A stretch of DNA of 64,000 bases from Metabacillus arenae. GTDB lineage: Bacteria; Bacillota; Bacilli; Bacillales; Bacillaceae. The notes beneath the pieces were generated by a model. That model saw nothing but the letters and a program-made list of their open reading frames with translations. It was not told the DNA's origin and did no database searches. Each line of letters starts with the position of its first letter. Positions within the stretch are counted from its first letter, which is position 1. The stretch is taken from positions 62,001-126,000 of the forward strand of contig NZ_JACXAI010000017.1 of assembly GCF_014773385.1 (NCBI RefSeq), in the 5' to 3' direction. Position numbers and translations under genes: made by a program. This document shows positions 53,554 to 62,435 of the stretch, in pieces.

Positions 53554-55278
53554 ATGCCAATTTTAACAATAAGGAATTTAAGTAAAAGCTTTGGAGAACA
53601 TGTGATTCTTGAAAATATTTCTTTCGATATAAAAGCAGGGGACAGGATTGGGCTTGTTGGGTACAACGGGTCAGGGAAGACTACGCTTGCAAATTTACTG
53701 TATGGTGATTTTCAGCCTGATAAAGGAACGATCAAAGCGTTAAAGAAGGGGCTTAGCATCGGTTACCTTCAGCAATCTGTCGATTATTCTGCTTTTGATC
53801 TTGAAAAAATGCTAACCGGTCAAGAAGAGGGAAATGTATTTGAGCTCACAAGTCAGCTTGGTTTACCTGAAGCACACAGCTGGGAGGAGGAGCGTTTCAC
53901 CCATTTAAGCGGCGGAGAAAGATTAAAGGTAGCACTTGCGAATATTTGGGCAAAGAGCCCAGATATCCTTCTGTTAGATGAACCTACAAATCATTTAGAT
54001 ATGGACGGAACGAGCTGGCTGATTGAGAGGCTAAAAAGCTTTCAAGGGGCCGTCGTCATCATTTCTCATGATCGATATTTTCTTGACCAAACAGTGACAT
54101 CAATACTTGAGCTTTCTGAAAAAAACATTACTGGATACGAAGGAAATTATTCCGAATATCGAATTGAAAAGAAAAAGCGTCTTGAAGTTCAAAAGCACCA
54201 ATATGAAGTCCAGCAGAAATACAAAGAGAGAATCGAAAATCAAATGGAACAGTTAAAAGACTGGTCGTCAAAAGCACACAGAGAATCTACAAAGCAAGGG
54301 GATACAAAGCTAATTGGCGCTAAAGAATATCATCGGGTAAAAGCAAAAAAACGCGACATTCAAGTTCGTTCTAAAATGAATCGGCTTAAGCAGGAGCTTG
54401 AAAAGAATAAGATCGAAAAACCGAAGGAGGAGGCCAAAGTTTATTTCGAATTTGATCAAGGAGGGAAAAGAGGAAAACGAATTCTCCAAGCAACAGACAT
54501 TGAGAAAAGCTATGACGAAAGAACCTTGTTTAACAAGAGCAGCTTTTATGTAAAGCATGGTGAAAGGATCGGTTTGATAGGTAAAAATGGAACGGGAAAA
54601 ACAACCTTAATAAAAGCAATAATGGGTGAGGAAGAATTAACAAATGGCGAGCTTTGGACATCAGACAGTATTAAAATCGCTTATTTAAGTCAGGATGTCA
54701 GTGATCTTTCTGTAGAGAAAACAACGTTAGAAATTTTAAATATTTCCGATCGGGAGAAAATTTTTAAGGCGAGAACGATGTTTGCCAATATGGGTATGAA
54801 AGAAAGCTTGCTCGAGCAGCCTGTCTCTACATTAAGCTTAGGGCAAAGAACTAGAGTAAAACTTGTAAAAATGCTGCTTAGTGATTATGATATTCTTATC
54901 CTGGATGAGCCGACAAATCATCTTGATCTGCCAAGCCGGGAACAGCTTGAGGACACGTTAAGTGAATTTACGGGAACGTTACTGATCGTTTCTCATGATA
55001 TCTATTTCATAGAAAAGCTTTGCGGGCAATTACTTGTCATTGAAAACAAAAAAATAAACCGTTTTGAAATGGGCCTTAAAGAATACCGGGAGAAACAACA
55101 GGCAAAGATGAAATCATCAGAGCAGCAAAGCAAAGAAGAACAACTTTTAGTGATTGAGACTATAATGACAGCTATCCTCGGCGAGCTTAGTCTTTTAACA
55201 ATAAATGATGCAAGCTATCAAGCATTGGATCAAGAATATAAGGAACTGATTAAGCAGAAGAGGGAGCTGCTTCATTAA
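53554..55278 (+). CDS. ABC-F ribosomal protection ATPase (VmlR-like, antibiotic-resistance type)
   Basis: A 574-residue soluble protein with two ABC domains: Walker A 36-44 and 343-351, LSGGERLK and LSLGQRTR signatures, and two DEPTNHLD Walker B motifs. The long charged inter-domain linker (about 205-300), containing DWSSKAHRESTKQ and EYHRVKAKKRD, is the arm that reaches the peptidyl-transferase centre in resistance ABC-Fs such as VmlR; a C-terminal helical extension follows (about 525-574). The start is ATG 53554 behind GAGGTGG. Likely substrate classes are lincosamide, streptogramin A and pleuromutilin. The attenuated leader strongly supports an inducible resistance role. Confidence 0.9.
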   Translation: MPILTIRNLSKSFGEHVILENISFDIKAGDRIGLVGYNGSGKTTLANLLYGDFQPDKGTIKALKKGLSIGYLQQSVDYSAFDLEKMLTGQEEGNVFELTSQLGLPEAHSWEEERFTHLSGGERLKVALANIWAKSPDILLLDEPTNHLDMDGTSWLIERLKSFQGAVVIISHDRYFLDQTVTSILELSEKNITGYEGNYSEYRIEKKKRLEVQKHQYEVQQKYKERIENQMEQLKDWSSKAHRESTKQGDTKLIGAKEYHRVKAKKRDIQVRSKMNRLKQELEKNKIEKPKEEAKVYFEFDQGGKRGKRILQATDIEKSYDERTLFNKSSFYVKHGERIGLIGKNGTGKTTLIKAIMGEEELTNGELWTSDSIKIAYLSQDVSDLSVEKTTLEILNISDREKIFKARTMFANMGMKESLLEQPVSTLSLGQRTRVKLVKMLLSDYDILILDEPTNHLDLPSREQLEDTLSEFTGTLLIVSHDIYFIEKLCGQLLVIENKKINRFEMGLKEYREKQQAKMKSSEQQSKEEQLLVIETIMTAILGELSLLTINDASYQALDQEYKELIKQKRELLH

Positions 55279-55281
55279 ATG

Positions 55282-55326
55282 AAAAAACAGCCTTTGGCTC
55301 TGTTATGAAGCCAAGGCTGTTTTTCG
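55282..55326 (+). terminator. intrinsic terminator after the ABC-F gene
   Basis: AACAGCCTT-T-GGCT / AGCC-AAGGCTGTT with loop CTGTTATGA, followed by TTTTTCG. Confidence 0.85.
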
Positions 55327-55527
55327 TGTCAGCATCAGTAAGATAAAGGGGTAAAAATTCCAAAAAAGTTAATGTAAGCTACGTGGACAAGATGTTCTAA
55401 TGTATGCAGTCTAAAGAGCAGTAGGTCTATGCCGGACCAGTGTCTTAGCCCGAGCCATAAAGTAAACATACATATGCTCTAGATTATAGCAATAGTCCTG
55501 AGCTTTCCATTCTAAGTATGATGTTAA

Positions 55528-55659
55528 TTACTTACCATAACTCACGGGTTCTCCTTCATCTTGAGGCAGAGCCGAAAGCGAAAGGCTCATTCCGCCTAAA
55601 ATGATACTTGTTAAAACCAAACTAATAAAAAACCTTCTCCCAAGATCTCTCACAAACAT
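55528..55659 (-). CDS. ykpC: YkpC-like small exported or membrane protein
   Basis: A 43-residue ORF with ATG 55659 behind AAGGGGG. The N-terminus is basic (MFVRDLGRR), followed by a hydrophobic segment (FFISLVLTSIILGGMSLSLS) and a short polar tail ending YGK. This matches what I recall of B. subtilis YkpC (about 44 residues; DLGRR...GIILGGMS pattern), whose gene adjoins mreBH. Here it lies on the same strand, downstream of mreBH past its terminator. It could be a membrane peptide, or be cleaved after LSA and exported. Function unknown. Confidence 0.7.
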   Translation of the reverse strand: MFVRDLGRRFFISLVLTSIILGGMSLSLSALPQDEGEPVSYGK

Positions 55660-55742
55660 TTTCCCCCTTGAATTAAAACTCCACCATCTAATCTATGAGA
55701 GGATAGAGGGAAAATATTGTTACATTTTTGTAAAAAAATCGG

Positions 55743-55787
55743 AAAAAAATAGGGCGCCAGGTATTAAAGGTACCTGGTGCCCTATTT
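55743..55787 (-). terminator. intrinsic terminator of mreBH
   Basis: AATAGGGCGCCAGGTA against TACCTGGTGCCCTATT, 7-base loop, with a T run when read on the minus strand. It contains the CCAGGTACC/GGTGCC theme seen at 39573 and 47667. Confidence 0.88.
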
Positions 55788-55793
55788 GTTAGA

Positions 55794-56804
55794 TTATTTT
55801 GCCGCCTTTTGCAGTTTGTGAATGACGTCTAAAGAACGGCCTGTCCCAATTGCAACAGACTCTAGAGGCGATGGAGCCAAATGTACCGGTACGACAATTT
55901 CTTCACTTAACCATGCTTGCATGCCATTTAAAAGGGCGCCTCCGCCGGTTAGAATGACTCCACGGTCAACAATGTCGCCGCTCAACTCTGGAGGGCAATC
56001 TTCAAGTGTTGCACGAATTGCCTCTAAAATATGGAGAAGAGATTCTTTCATAGCCTTTTGAATTTCAGTTGAGTGAAGAGTGACTGTTTTTGGCAAACCT
56101 GTTACCAGATCGCGGCCGCGTACGTCCATTGTCAGCTCTTCATGACTCTCCACTAATGCATAACCAATTTCCATTTTAATGTTTTCAGCTGTCCGCTCCC
56201 CAACGAGCAAGTTGTACTTTTTACGAACATATGTCACAATGTCTTCGTCCAGCTGGTCCCCGCCTATTCGAATGGAATGGCAAGAAACAACTCCGCCAAA
56301 GGAGATGATGGCCACTTCAGTCGTTCCGCCGCCAATATCGACAATCACGTTAGCAACAGGTTCATCAACAGGTAAATCTGCACCGATGGCCGCAGCTACT
56401 GGCTCCTCTATTAAATGAACATGTTTTGCGCCGCAGTTTTTCACTGCGTCATGAATGGCGCGCCGTTCAACTGAAGTTGAACCAGAAGGAGTACAAACAA
56501 CAACATTAGGCTTTCTCATTGATAAGCCGAGCTGTTTACCTGCCTTTTTCATAACTTGCTTAAGCAGTTCAGTTGTCACATCGTAATCAGCAATTACCCC
56601 ATCTTTAAGAGGCCTGACGGCAATAATTTTTCCAGGAGTTTTCCCAATCATGCTTTTTGCTTCATTCCCAACAGCCAATACATTTTTTGTTTCAGTATCA
56701 ATTGCTACAACAGAAGGCTCGTTTAAAACGATCCCTTTATTTTTACTGTACACTAAAATATTTGCTGTACCTAAGTCAATTCCGATTTCTGAATTTGAAA
56801 ACAT
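55794..56804 (-). CDS. mreBH: actin-like cell-shape protein MreBH
   Basis: A 336-residue MreB paralogue. Actin-fold phosphate 1 motif [15 protein letters not shown], phosphate 2 [14 protein letters not shown] and adenosine motif ILTGGGALL. The N-terminus ([20 protein letters not shown]) and [13 protein letters not shown] match B. subtilis MreBH rather than MreB or Mbl. It directs lateral wall synthesis and LytE autolysin positioning. I start at ATG 56804 behind GGGTGA; the longer ORF to 56840 adds residues not found in the family. Confidence 0.92.
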   Translation of the reverse strand: MFSNSEIGIDLGTANILVYSKNKGIVLNEPSVVAIDTETKNVLAVGNEAKSMIGKTPGKIIAVRPLKDGVIADYDVTTELLKQVMKKAGKQLGLSMRKPNVVVCTPSGSTSVERRAIHDAVKNCGAKHVHLIEEPVAAAIGADLPVDEPVANVIVDIGGGTTEVAIISFGGVVSCHSIRIGGDQLDEDIVTYVRKKYNLLVGERTAENIKMEIGYALVESHEELTMDVRGRDLVTGLPKTVTLHSTEIQKAMKESLLHILEAIRATLEDCPPELSGDIVDRGVILTGGGALLNGMQAWLSEEIVVPVHLAPSPLESVAIGTGRSLDVIHKLQKAAK

Positions 56805-57271
56805 ATATTTCACCCAATCTTTATAGAGTTCGAGTATCATAAAAACCTTCTACTAATTATGTCAGTTTGTGGGGGTAGTTGTCGATAAGAAATAAAAGTT
56901 AATTGGGTTGAAATACATTTGTCATCAATTTGAAAAAATATTGGATGATTTGTACAGTAGAGTTGTATATTTTTTTTATTAGGGGTATTTTCCATTTTTA
57001 TTCCTTTACTAGAGTCCCTCAATATTGTTGAATAAAAAGATTTAACCCCCCTTTTTATAGTTCAGGCTTCAGTGAGAGCAAAGAAGATAGGCAGGGTTCA
57101 TTGCCTTTGGGTGTCCGGGAAAAAAGAATACAGACTAAAAGCCCCATATCTGTGTAACAAAAATTCAATGCTCCCTTGAAAACCAATAACTAATAGAAGA
57201 TTCACTTTATATTATCTTTAAAATAGGTGTAGGATATAAATAAAAAAGATGTTAGGAAGAGGGAAAAGATA

Positions 57272-57784
57272 ATGAAAAACAATAAAACATGCCGAGAATC
57301 CTTCGTAGTAAAAACCAGTATTGTGCTTCCTTCTGATACAAACAATTATGGGACAATGTTTGGCGGTAAGCTAATGGCTTATATAGATGATGTAGCTGCT
57401 ATATCTGCAACTAGGCATGCGCGCAGTCATGTCGTTACAGCGTCTACGGATTCTGTAGATTTTCTGCATCCGATATATGAGGGGCACTCTGTTTGTTTAG
57501 AGGCTTTCGTTACCTATACAGGTAAAACCTCGATGGAAGTGTTCGTTAAAGTCATTGCGGAAAATATGATTTCAGGGGAGAGAAATGTGTGTGCCATGTC
57601 GTTTTTAACAATGGTAGCAATTGATGAAGATACAAAGCCAACCCCTGTTCCGCCCATTGTTCCTGAGACAGAAATTGAAAAAATGCTATTCAACTCAGGA
57701 AAAGAACGGGCGGAAATGAGAATGAAACATAAGCAGGAGACGAAGAAAATGGCAAGCCAATTTGGCACAGATTTGCCTTGGTAA
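57272..57784 (+). CDS. ykhA: acyl-CoA thioesterase (hotdog fold, YkhA-like)
   Basis: A 170-residue hotdog thioesterase. It begins with NYGTMFGGKLMAYIDDVAAI (about 27-46; the G-G-M and Asp form the active-site helix), followed by STDSVDFLHPI and GKTSMEVFVKV. It hydrolyses medium to long acyl-CoA, similar to B. subtilis YkhA and YciA/BACH types. GAAGAGGG precedes the ATG. Monocistronic. Confidence 0.9.
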   Translation: MKNNKTCRESFVVKTSIVLPSDTNNYGTMFGGKLMAYIDDVAAISATRHARSHVVTASTDSVDFLHPIYEGHSVCLEAFVTYTGKTSMEVFVKVIAENMISGERNVCAMSFLTMVAIDEDTKPTPVPPIVPETEIEKMLFNSGKERAEMRMKHKQETKKMASQFGTDLPW

Positions 57785-57808
57785 TAAATGAAATGCCCAG
57801 TACTTAGG

Positions 57809-57854
57809 CGAGCCTCCGAAAAAAGGTGTCTTTAGCTTTTCGAGAGGCTTGTTT
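57809..57854 (+). terminator. intrinsic terminator after ykhA-like gene
   Basis: AGCCTC-C-GAAAA / TTTTC-GA-GAGGCT stem with a 14-base loop, then TGTTTATG. Confidence 0.65.
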
Positions 57855-58054
57855 ATGAAATCTAGAGATTAAAGACAGAAGCCGGAAAACGATCGTTCCT
57901 TCAGGTGATTTAGTAATGTATTTTTACTATTTTAACCAACAATAGTCTTGTGGATCTGCTTACAATGATGATTGTTCACATATTAAAGATTGTTATTTTT
58001 TTATAGCTCAAAAGTATTACATCTGTATTATCAATTTCTATCCCTATACGATAT

Positions 58055-59116
58055 TCATCGATTCATAAATGTTATTTTTTTCGTCGAAAAACACCATTTC
58101 AACACAGTTGGAACTACGATTAGGATAAATAGCAGTCTAATAAACTGAAGGGCACTGACTAAAGCTGGGTCTGCCCCTATGCTGTTAGCTGTAAGAACCA
58201 TCTCTACTAAACCGCCAGGTGCCAAGCTAAGTATCGCTGTTGAGAGTGAAACTCCTGTAAAAATTGAAAATAAATAGCCAAGGGCAAAAGAAATGATAAT
58301 CAGAATAAGAGTTAAACCGAAATAAATAAAACTGTATTTTCCTCCTAATTTTAACTCATTCCAGCTCATTCTTATTCCAATGCTTGTTCCCACAACTAAT
58401 TGAGCACAAATAATAATGGCGTCAGGTAATACAGGAAGCGATATGCCGGATATATTTAAGCAGGCTGTTACAAGAAGCGGCCCTATGACAGCCCCGGCAG
58501 GTACTTTATATCTTAGCAGCCAGCCCACTGCAAAGCTTAAGATGAACCATAAATACGAAAAATAGGAACCATTTAATACAGAACCGTCGTTCGTAGCTAC
58601 TGTTCCTGAAGGGCTGTTTCCTGCAAATATAAGCGTCACTAGAAAAGGAACTAAAAAAACAACAGATAGAAGCCGAACTGTTTGAAATATTGTCACCATA
58701 GCCACATTGCCCTTTAGTGATTCTGTAATGACAACCATTTCGGACAATCCCCCGGGAATCGTTGAAAAAGAACTTGTTACAGGATCAAATTTCAACCATT
58801 TACCAATTAATAATCCGTTTGTTACACTGATTAGAATTAGAATAATCGTCAGAATAAGAAATGGAATAATATAAGGTCCTACTTCTATGAACGTGCTTTT
58901 TGTAAATGATAATCCGAAATAGATTCCTAGAAACATAAGGCTGATTTGTTTTATTGAGTCTGGACAGAGTAAAGTTCTATTAGCAAATGAACGCCATACA
59001 ATCATCATTGAAAGCGGACCTAAAATCCAGGCAAGCGGTACCTGTAAAATGGCAAATAATCCGCCTCCTGCTAATGACAAAGAAAAGGTTTCGAGTACTT
59101 GTTTCGCTTTTTTCAT
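58055..59116 (-). CDS. AbrB-family membrane protein (putative transporter)
   Basis: A 353-residue membrane protein built of two homologous halves, each with four to five helices and a STIPGGLSEMV / SLAPGGLVEMV loop (about 130-140 and 307-317). This is pfam AbrB, named after ammonia monooxygenase, not the transition-state DNA-binding AbrB. Role in bacilli unknown, possibly transport. ATG 59116 has AGAAGGGA 8 bases upstream; the annotated ORF can be extended to 59149, but that is less likely. Confidence 0.85.
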   Translation of the reverse strand: MKKAKQVLETFSLSLAGGGLFAILQVPLAWILGPLSMMIVWRSFANRTLLCPDSIKQISLMFLGIYFGLSFTKSTFIEVGPYIIPFLILTIILILISVTNGLLIGKWLKFDPVTSSFSTIPGGLSEMVVITESLKGNVAMVTIFQTVRLLSVVFLVPFLVTLIFAGNSPSGTVATNDGSVLNGSYFSYLWFILSFAVGWLLRYKVPAGAVIGPLLVTACLNISGISLPVLPDAIIICAQLVVGTSIGIRMSWNELKLGGKYSFIYFGLTLILIIISFALGYLFSIFTGVSLSTAILSLAPGGLVEMVLTANSIGADPALVSALQFIRLLFILIVVPTVLKWCFSTKKITFMNR

Positions 59117-59218
59117 CTGTAAATCCCTTCTGACTATTCTATCTTGCATTTTACCATGAATGGGAAATATTTCGAAGAAATCAATCCATGTTAAAATGAG
59201 AAGGAAGGAGGAATGATG

Positions 59219-60145
59219 ATGTCCTTGGTTATTGTAGGAAGTTTTAATATGGATTTAATGAGCAGAACCCCTTATTTACCATCAGGGGGAGAAACAGTCT
59301 TAGGCGGACCATTCAAAATGGGGCCTGGCGGAAAAGGGAGTAATCAAGCCGTCGCCGCAGCAAGACAATCTGCCGAGGTTATCTTAGTCTCAATGCTTGG
59401 AAGAGATTCATTTGGTGAGAAGGCGGCTGACATGCTGGAGAGAGAAAATATAAAAACCGAACACGTCTTCTTTCATTCAACAGAATCTACTGGCACGGCT
59501 CTAATCCTGGTTGATGAGCAAAGCGAAAATATGATTGTGGTAGCGCCGGGTGCCAATTTATGTTTAAGTCCTCTTCATGTAAGAAAAGCAGAGAAAGACA
59601 TTCGAGCGGCATCACTTGTTCTCCTGCAATTTGAAATTAACATGGAGGCAACTATTGAAGCGATTGAACTAGCTGATAAACACAACGTTCCGGTTCTATT
59701 AAATCCTGCACCATTTGTTGAATTCAATCCGGCTATTTTAGAAAAGGTTACATATATCACGCCGAACAAAACGGAGGCAGAAGGGCTTACCGGAATCAAG
59801 ATTCAAGGTGAAGAGGACGTTTTGCAGGCTGCAAAAAAAATTTACAAGAAAGGTGTTAAGTATGTTCTTATCACGCTTGGAAGCAGCGGGACTTATTTAT
59901 ATTCTGGGAAAGAAACAGGTGAGCTGATTCCTAGTTTTGCAGTTAATGTAACAGATACAACCGGGGCTGGTGATGCGTTTAACGGCGGCTTTGCTTGTGC
60001 AATAGATCTAGGGTTTTCAGTTAAAGAAGCAGTTGTTTACGGTCAAGCGGCAGCTGCATTGTCTGTTACAAAAGAAGGAACCTCTCCTTCCATGCCGACA
60101 AAAGAGGAAGTAGAAAAGTTTTTAAAAGAGAGAACAAATGGGTGA
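59219..60145 (+). CDS. rbsK: ribokinase (PfkB family)
   Basis: A 308-residue kinase: SFNMDLM and GGETVLGGPFKMGPGGKGSNQAVAAAR (start about 24) bind ribose, and TTGAGDAFNGGFA near the C-terminus has the catalytic Asp. It makes ribose-5-phosphate from ribose. Three successive ATG codons (59213, 59216, 59219) follow AAGGAGG; spacing favours the third. No rbs transport genes are next to it; the following ORF begins 7 bases after its stop. Confidence 0.9.
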   Translation: MSLVIVGSFNMDLMSRTPYLPSGGETVLGGPFKMGPGGKGSNQAVAAARQSAEVILVSMLGRDSFGEKAADMLERENIKTEHVFFHSTESTGTALILVDEQSENMIVVAPGANLCLSPLHVRKAEKDIRAASLVLLQFEINMEATIEAIELADKHNVPVLLNPAPFVEFNPAILEKVTYITPNKTEAEGLTGIKIQGEEDVLQAAKKIYKKGVKYVLITLGSSGTYLYSGKETGELIPSFAVNVTDTTGAGDAFNGGFACAIDLGFSVKEAVVYGQAAAALSVTKEGTSPSMPTKEEVEKFLKERTNG

Positions 60146-60152
60146 TAAATCA

Positions 60153-60605
60153 ATGGCAAAACGTTTATGTATTATACCGTGCGGAAAAAGAAAGGTATGG
60201 GATAAGTATCCTGCTCTATCTAGTGTTGATGCTGAAAAAGCCTATATAGGTATATTTCATAAACTCTGCCAAAAATATGCCCGCACTTTTTTTGATACGT
60301 GGGTCATACTTTCTGCGAAACACGGCTGGCTGCTCCCTGAAGATGAGGTACCTGGAAATTATGATCTTACTTTCAATCTGAAAGGGGAAAGCGGAATAAG
60401 CAAAGAAAAACTGCTTGAACAAGCTATTTCGAAAAATATCTTACATATAGATGAAGTGGTTGTTCTTGGAGGGAAAAAATTTCAACCAATCGTCAACTTT
60501 GTTTTTAAAGATATAAAGGTAACATTTCCATTAAAGGGCTGCCGGGGAATTGGAGAAATGCAGCAACAATTAAAATCAGCCATCATGATGAAAAAGGAAA
60601 TCTAA
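60153..60605 (+). CDS. DUF6884/YaaA-like hypothetical protein
   Basis: 150 residues starting MAKRLCIIPCGKRKVWDKYP. The C-G-K-R-K motif, a central WVILSAKHGWLLPEDEVPGNYDLT (about 53-76) and a LKGCRGIGEMQ tail place it in the DUF6884 group, which may bind nucleic acid or nucleotides and relate to DNA-modification genes. Start ATG 60153 with GGGTGA 7 bases before it; the ATG at 60138 overlaps the rbsK stop and lacks an RBS. Co-transcribed with rbsK by position. Confidence 0.75.
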   Translation: MAKRLCIIPCGKRKVWDKYPALSSVDAEKAYIGIFHKLCQKYARTFFDTWVILSAKHGWLLPEDEVPGNYDLTFNLKGESGISKEKLLEQAISKNILHIDEVVVLGGKKFQPIVNFVFKDIKVTFPLKGCRGIGEMQQQLKSAIMMKKEI

Positions 60606-60633
60606 CTACAATGATTTACTGGGGGAAGAAAAC

Positions 60634-61494
60634 TTGAATCATTTACTGTTTGTTTATGGAACACTCCGAAAATATCAAAATAATCATCATTACATAGAAA
60701 AATCTAAACTTGTTGCTGAACAAGCTTCTATTTCGGGTGTACTTGTAGATACTAAAGAAGGCTATCCAGCCTTAACGCTTGGAAAAGGAACTGTCTATGG
60801 GGAAGTATATCAAGTAGATAAAGAAACGTTAAAACGAGTAGACCAATTGGAAGAGTTTAAAGAAGAAATGCACGCTCATAATCTTTATCAAAGAAAGCTC
60901 GTGAAAGTAATGACAGATTCTGGGGAATTAGAAGCCCTTACTTATTATATGAATGAAGCAGAAGTAAAAGGGCTTCCTATCATTTCCAGTGGTGATTGGA
61001 AAGAAAATCAGCTTATTCATCGAAATCAACCTTTTATTTACTATTTTGCTTTTGGTTCTTGTATGGATGTCGAAAGATTTCAGCTAGCTAAAGTGGATCA
61101 TCATTTTACAAAAGTTATAGGAGCTGGGAAGCTTAAAAATTATTCAACCAGGTTTACCATTAACCATATAGATGGCGGCAGAGCCGATCTTGTCGAGGAT
61201 GGCGGAAGGACTGAAGGGATATTATATCAGATTCCTTATGAAGCCGTACTTTATCTTTATGAAAGAGAAGGAGTAGATATCGGCCACTACAGGCCTTCCT
61301 TTGTAGATATTGAGGTAGATGGAACCTTGGTAAAAGACTGTTTAACCTTTTTGGTAAAGGAAAAGGAAGAAGAATCAGCACCTCCAGATCATTACTTTAC
61401 AGAAATCCTGAGAGGAGCTAAAGGTCGTTTATCTGATGACTATATGAATCTTCTTGAGAAACATGTGGAAAGGCTTTTGGGAAATAAGGGATAA
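60634..61494 (+). CDS. ykqA: tandem gamma-glutamylcyclotransferase-like protein (YkqA-like)
   Basis: A 286-residue protein with two GGCT-like (AIG2) domains. The first has FVYGTLRKYQNNHHY (about 6-20), the second YFAFGSCMDVERF (about 135-147) and a Glu in REGVDIGHY that may be catalytic. It is similar to B. subtilis YkqA. It may release 5-oxoproline from gamma-glutamyl compounds. The start is TTG 60634 with GGGGGAAG 8 bases upstream. It is downstream of the DUF6884 gene with 28 bases between. Confidence 0.82.
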   Translation: MNHLLFVYGTLRKYQNNHHYIEKSKLVAEQASISGVLVDTKEGYPALTLGKGTVYGEVYQVDKETLKRVDQLEEFKEEMHAHNLYQRKLVKVMTDSGELEALTYYMNEAEVKGLPIISSGDWKENQLIHRNQPFIYYFAFGSCMDVERFQLAKVDHHFTKVIGAGKLKNYSTRFTINHIDGGRADLVEDGGRTEGILYQIPYEAVLYLYEREGVDIGHYRPSFVDIEVDGTLVKDCLTFLVKEKEEESAPPDHYFTEILRGAKGRLSDDYMNLLEKHVERLLGNKG

Positions 61495-61785
61495 GCCTAT
61501 GGAGCTAAATGACCTGGGAAACTATAGGCCACACTGACAATTTAGCTTGTATTCCTTCAAAAGGAGCGTTCCTGTGTCTTACCATTGAGGAAATGTTTAG
61601 CCTATCTGGTAAAGAGGGAATGAAAGAAAATGGCGTGTTTGGACTTACTGAAAGAAGAGGTGATGGCAGTCTACATCCCCTCTCTTGTGCCGACAAACAC
61701 AAAACTTTGTTGTACAAACGATTGTTAACGTCAGTAACGTAGATGCTTGCTGCATGGATACAATTGAAAACGAGGAGCGATGAAA

Positions 61786-62316
61786 ATGGAGAAGGTAATG
61801 AATGTGATACAAACCTTGGAAGCGAGAAAACCGCTGCCGCCGCTTTGTCCAACAGAAATTTGGGATCCACAAATTAGCAAGGAGATTTTGATGATGTCCG
61901 ATAATGAGGTTACAGGTCTTAACAATCCCTCTATATGGGCAGCATCAGCAACACGTTCGGGGTTATTGTTATGGAACGATGATTTAGATGCTTCTCATGC
62001 AATTTCACAAAAAATGAAAGAGCAAATAGGAAGCTATTGGCATGGAATTATGCATCGGCGGGAAGGAGACTTCAGCAACGCAAAATATTGGTTTTCACTA
62101 GTCGGATCACATGATATCTTCGAATCGTTGTTCAGGCAAAGCTGTGAAATAATGCCGGAGTTAACAGAATGGGGAAGATGGCAGCCCGACCGCTTTATTG
62201 ATCTGGTAGAAAATGCCGTTTCAAACAATTCAGGGGCTGCAAGTGAAGGCGAAAAATTATGTCAAATTCAAGCGATTGAAATCGCTTTACTCATTCAGTA
62301 CAGCAGGAATGCTTAA
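61786..62316 (+). CDS. hypothetical protein with HGxxHRREGDF motif
   Basis: 176 residues. The core YWHGIMHRREGDFSNAKYWF (about 85-104) is recognisable from widespread uncharacterised bacterial proteins with H-G-I-x-H-R-R-E and NAKYWF patterns, but I know no function. The His/Arg/Glu cluster suggests a binding or active site. GAGGAGCG precedes both ATG 61780 and 61786. The next gene is ktrC, in a separate unit. Confidence 0.7.
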   Translation: MEKVMNVIQTLEARKPLPPLCPTEIWDPQISKEILMMSDNEVTGLNNPSIWAASATRSGLLLWNDDLDASHAISQKMKEQIGSYWHGIMHRREGDFSNAKYWFSLVGSHDIFESLFRQSCEIMPELTEWGRWQPDRFIDLVENAVSNNSGAASEGEKLCQIQAIEIALLIQYSRNA

Positions 62317-62435
62317 GCACTTTTTGAAAAAGGTTAAACTGCTGTTATGCACTTAATACCGTTACAAGGTTATTTATGGTACTATTTTATTAAGTAAATA
62401 CTAATTGACATTGACCCTTTTTGGAGGAAACGTTT

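Noticed and set aside
53361-53585. 74-codon ORF through the attenuator as a leader protein
   Set aside because: It starts with GTG without a good SD, is Phe/Tyr/Cys rich and runs into the ABC-F gene; shorter leader ORFs are more plausible.
61509-61742. 77-codon ORF between ykqA-like and the HGxxHRRE gene
   Set aside because: Poor RBS (TGGAG at 7 bases at best) and an amino-acid pattern that does not look like a folded protein; it may be a relic, but there is not enough support.
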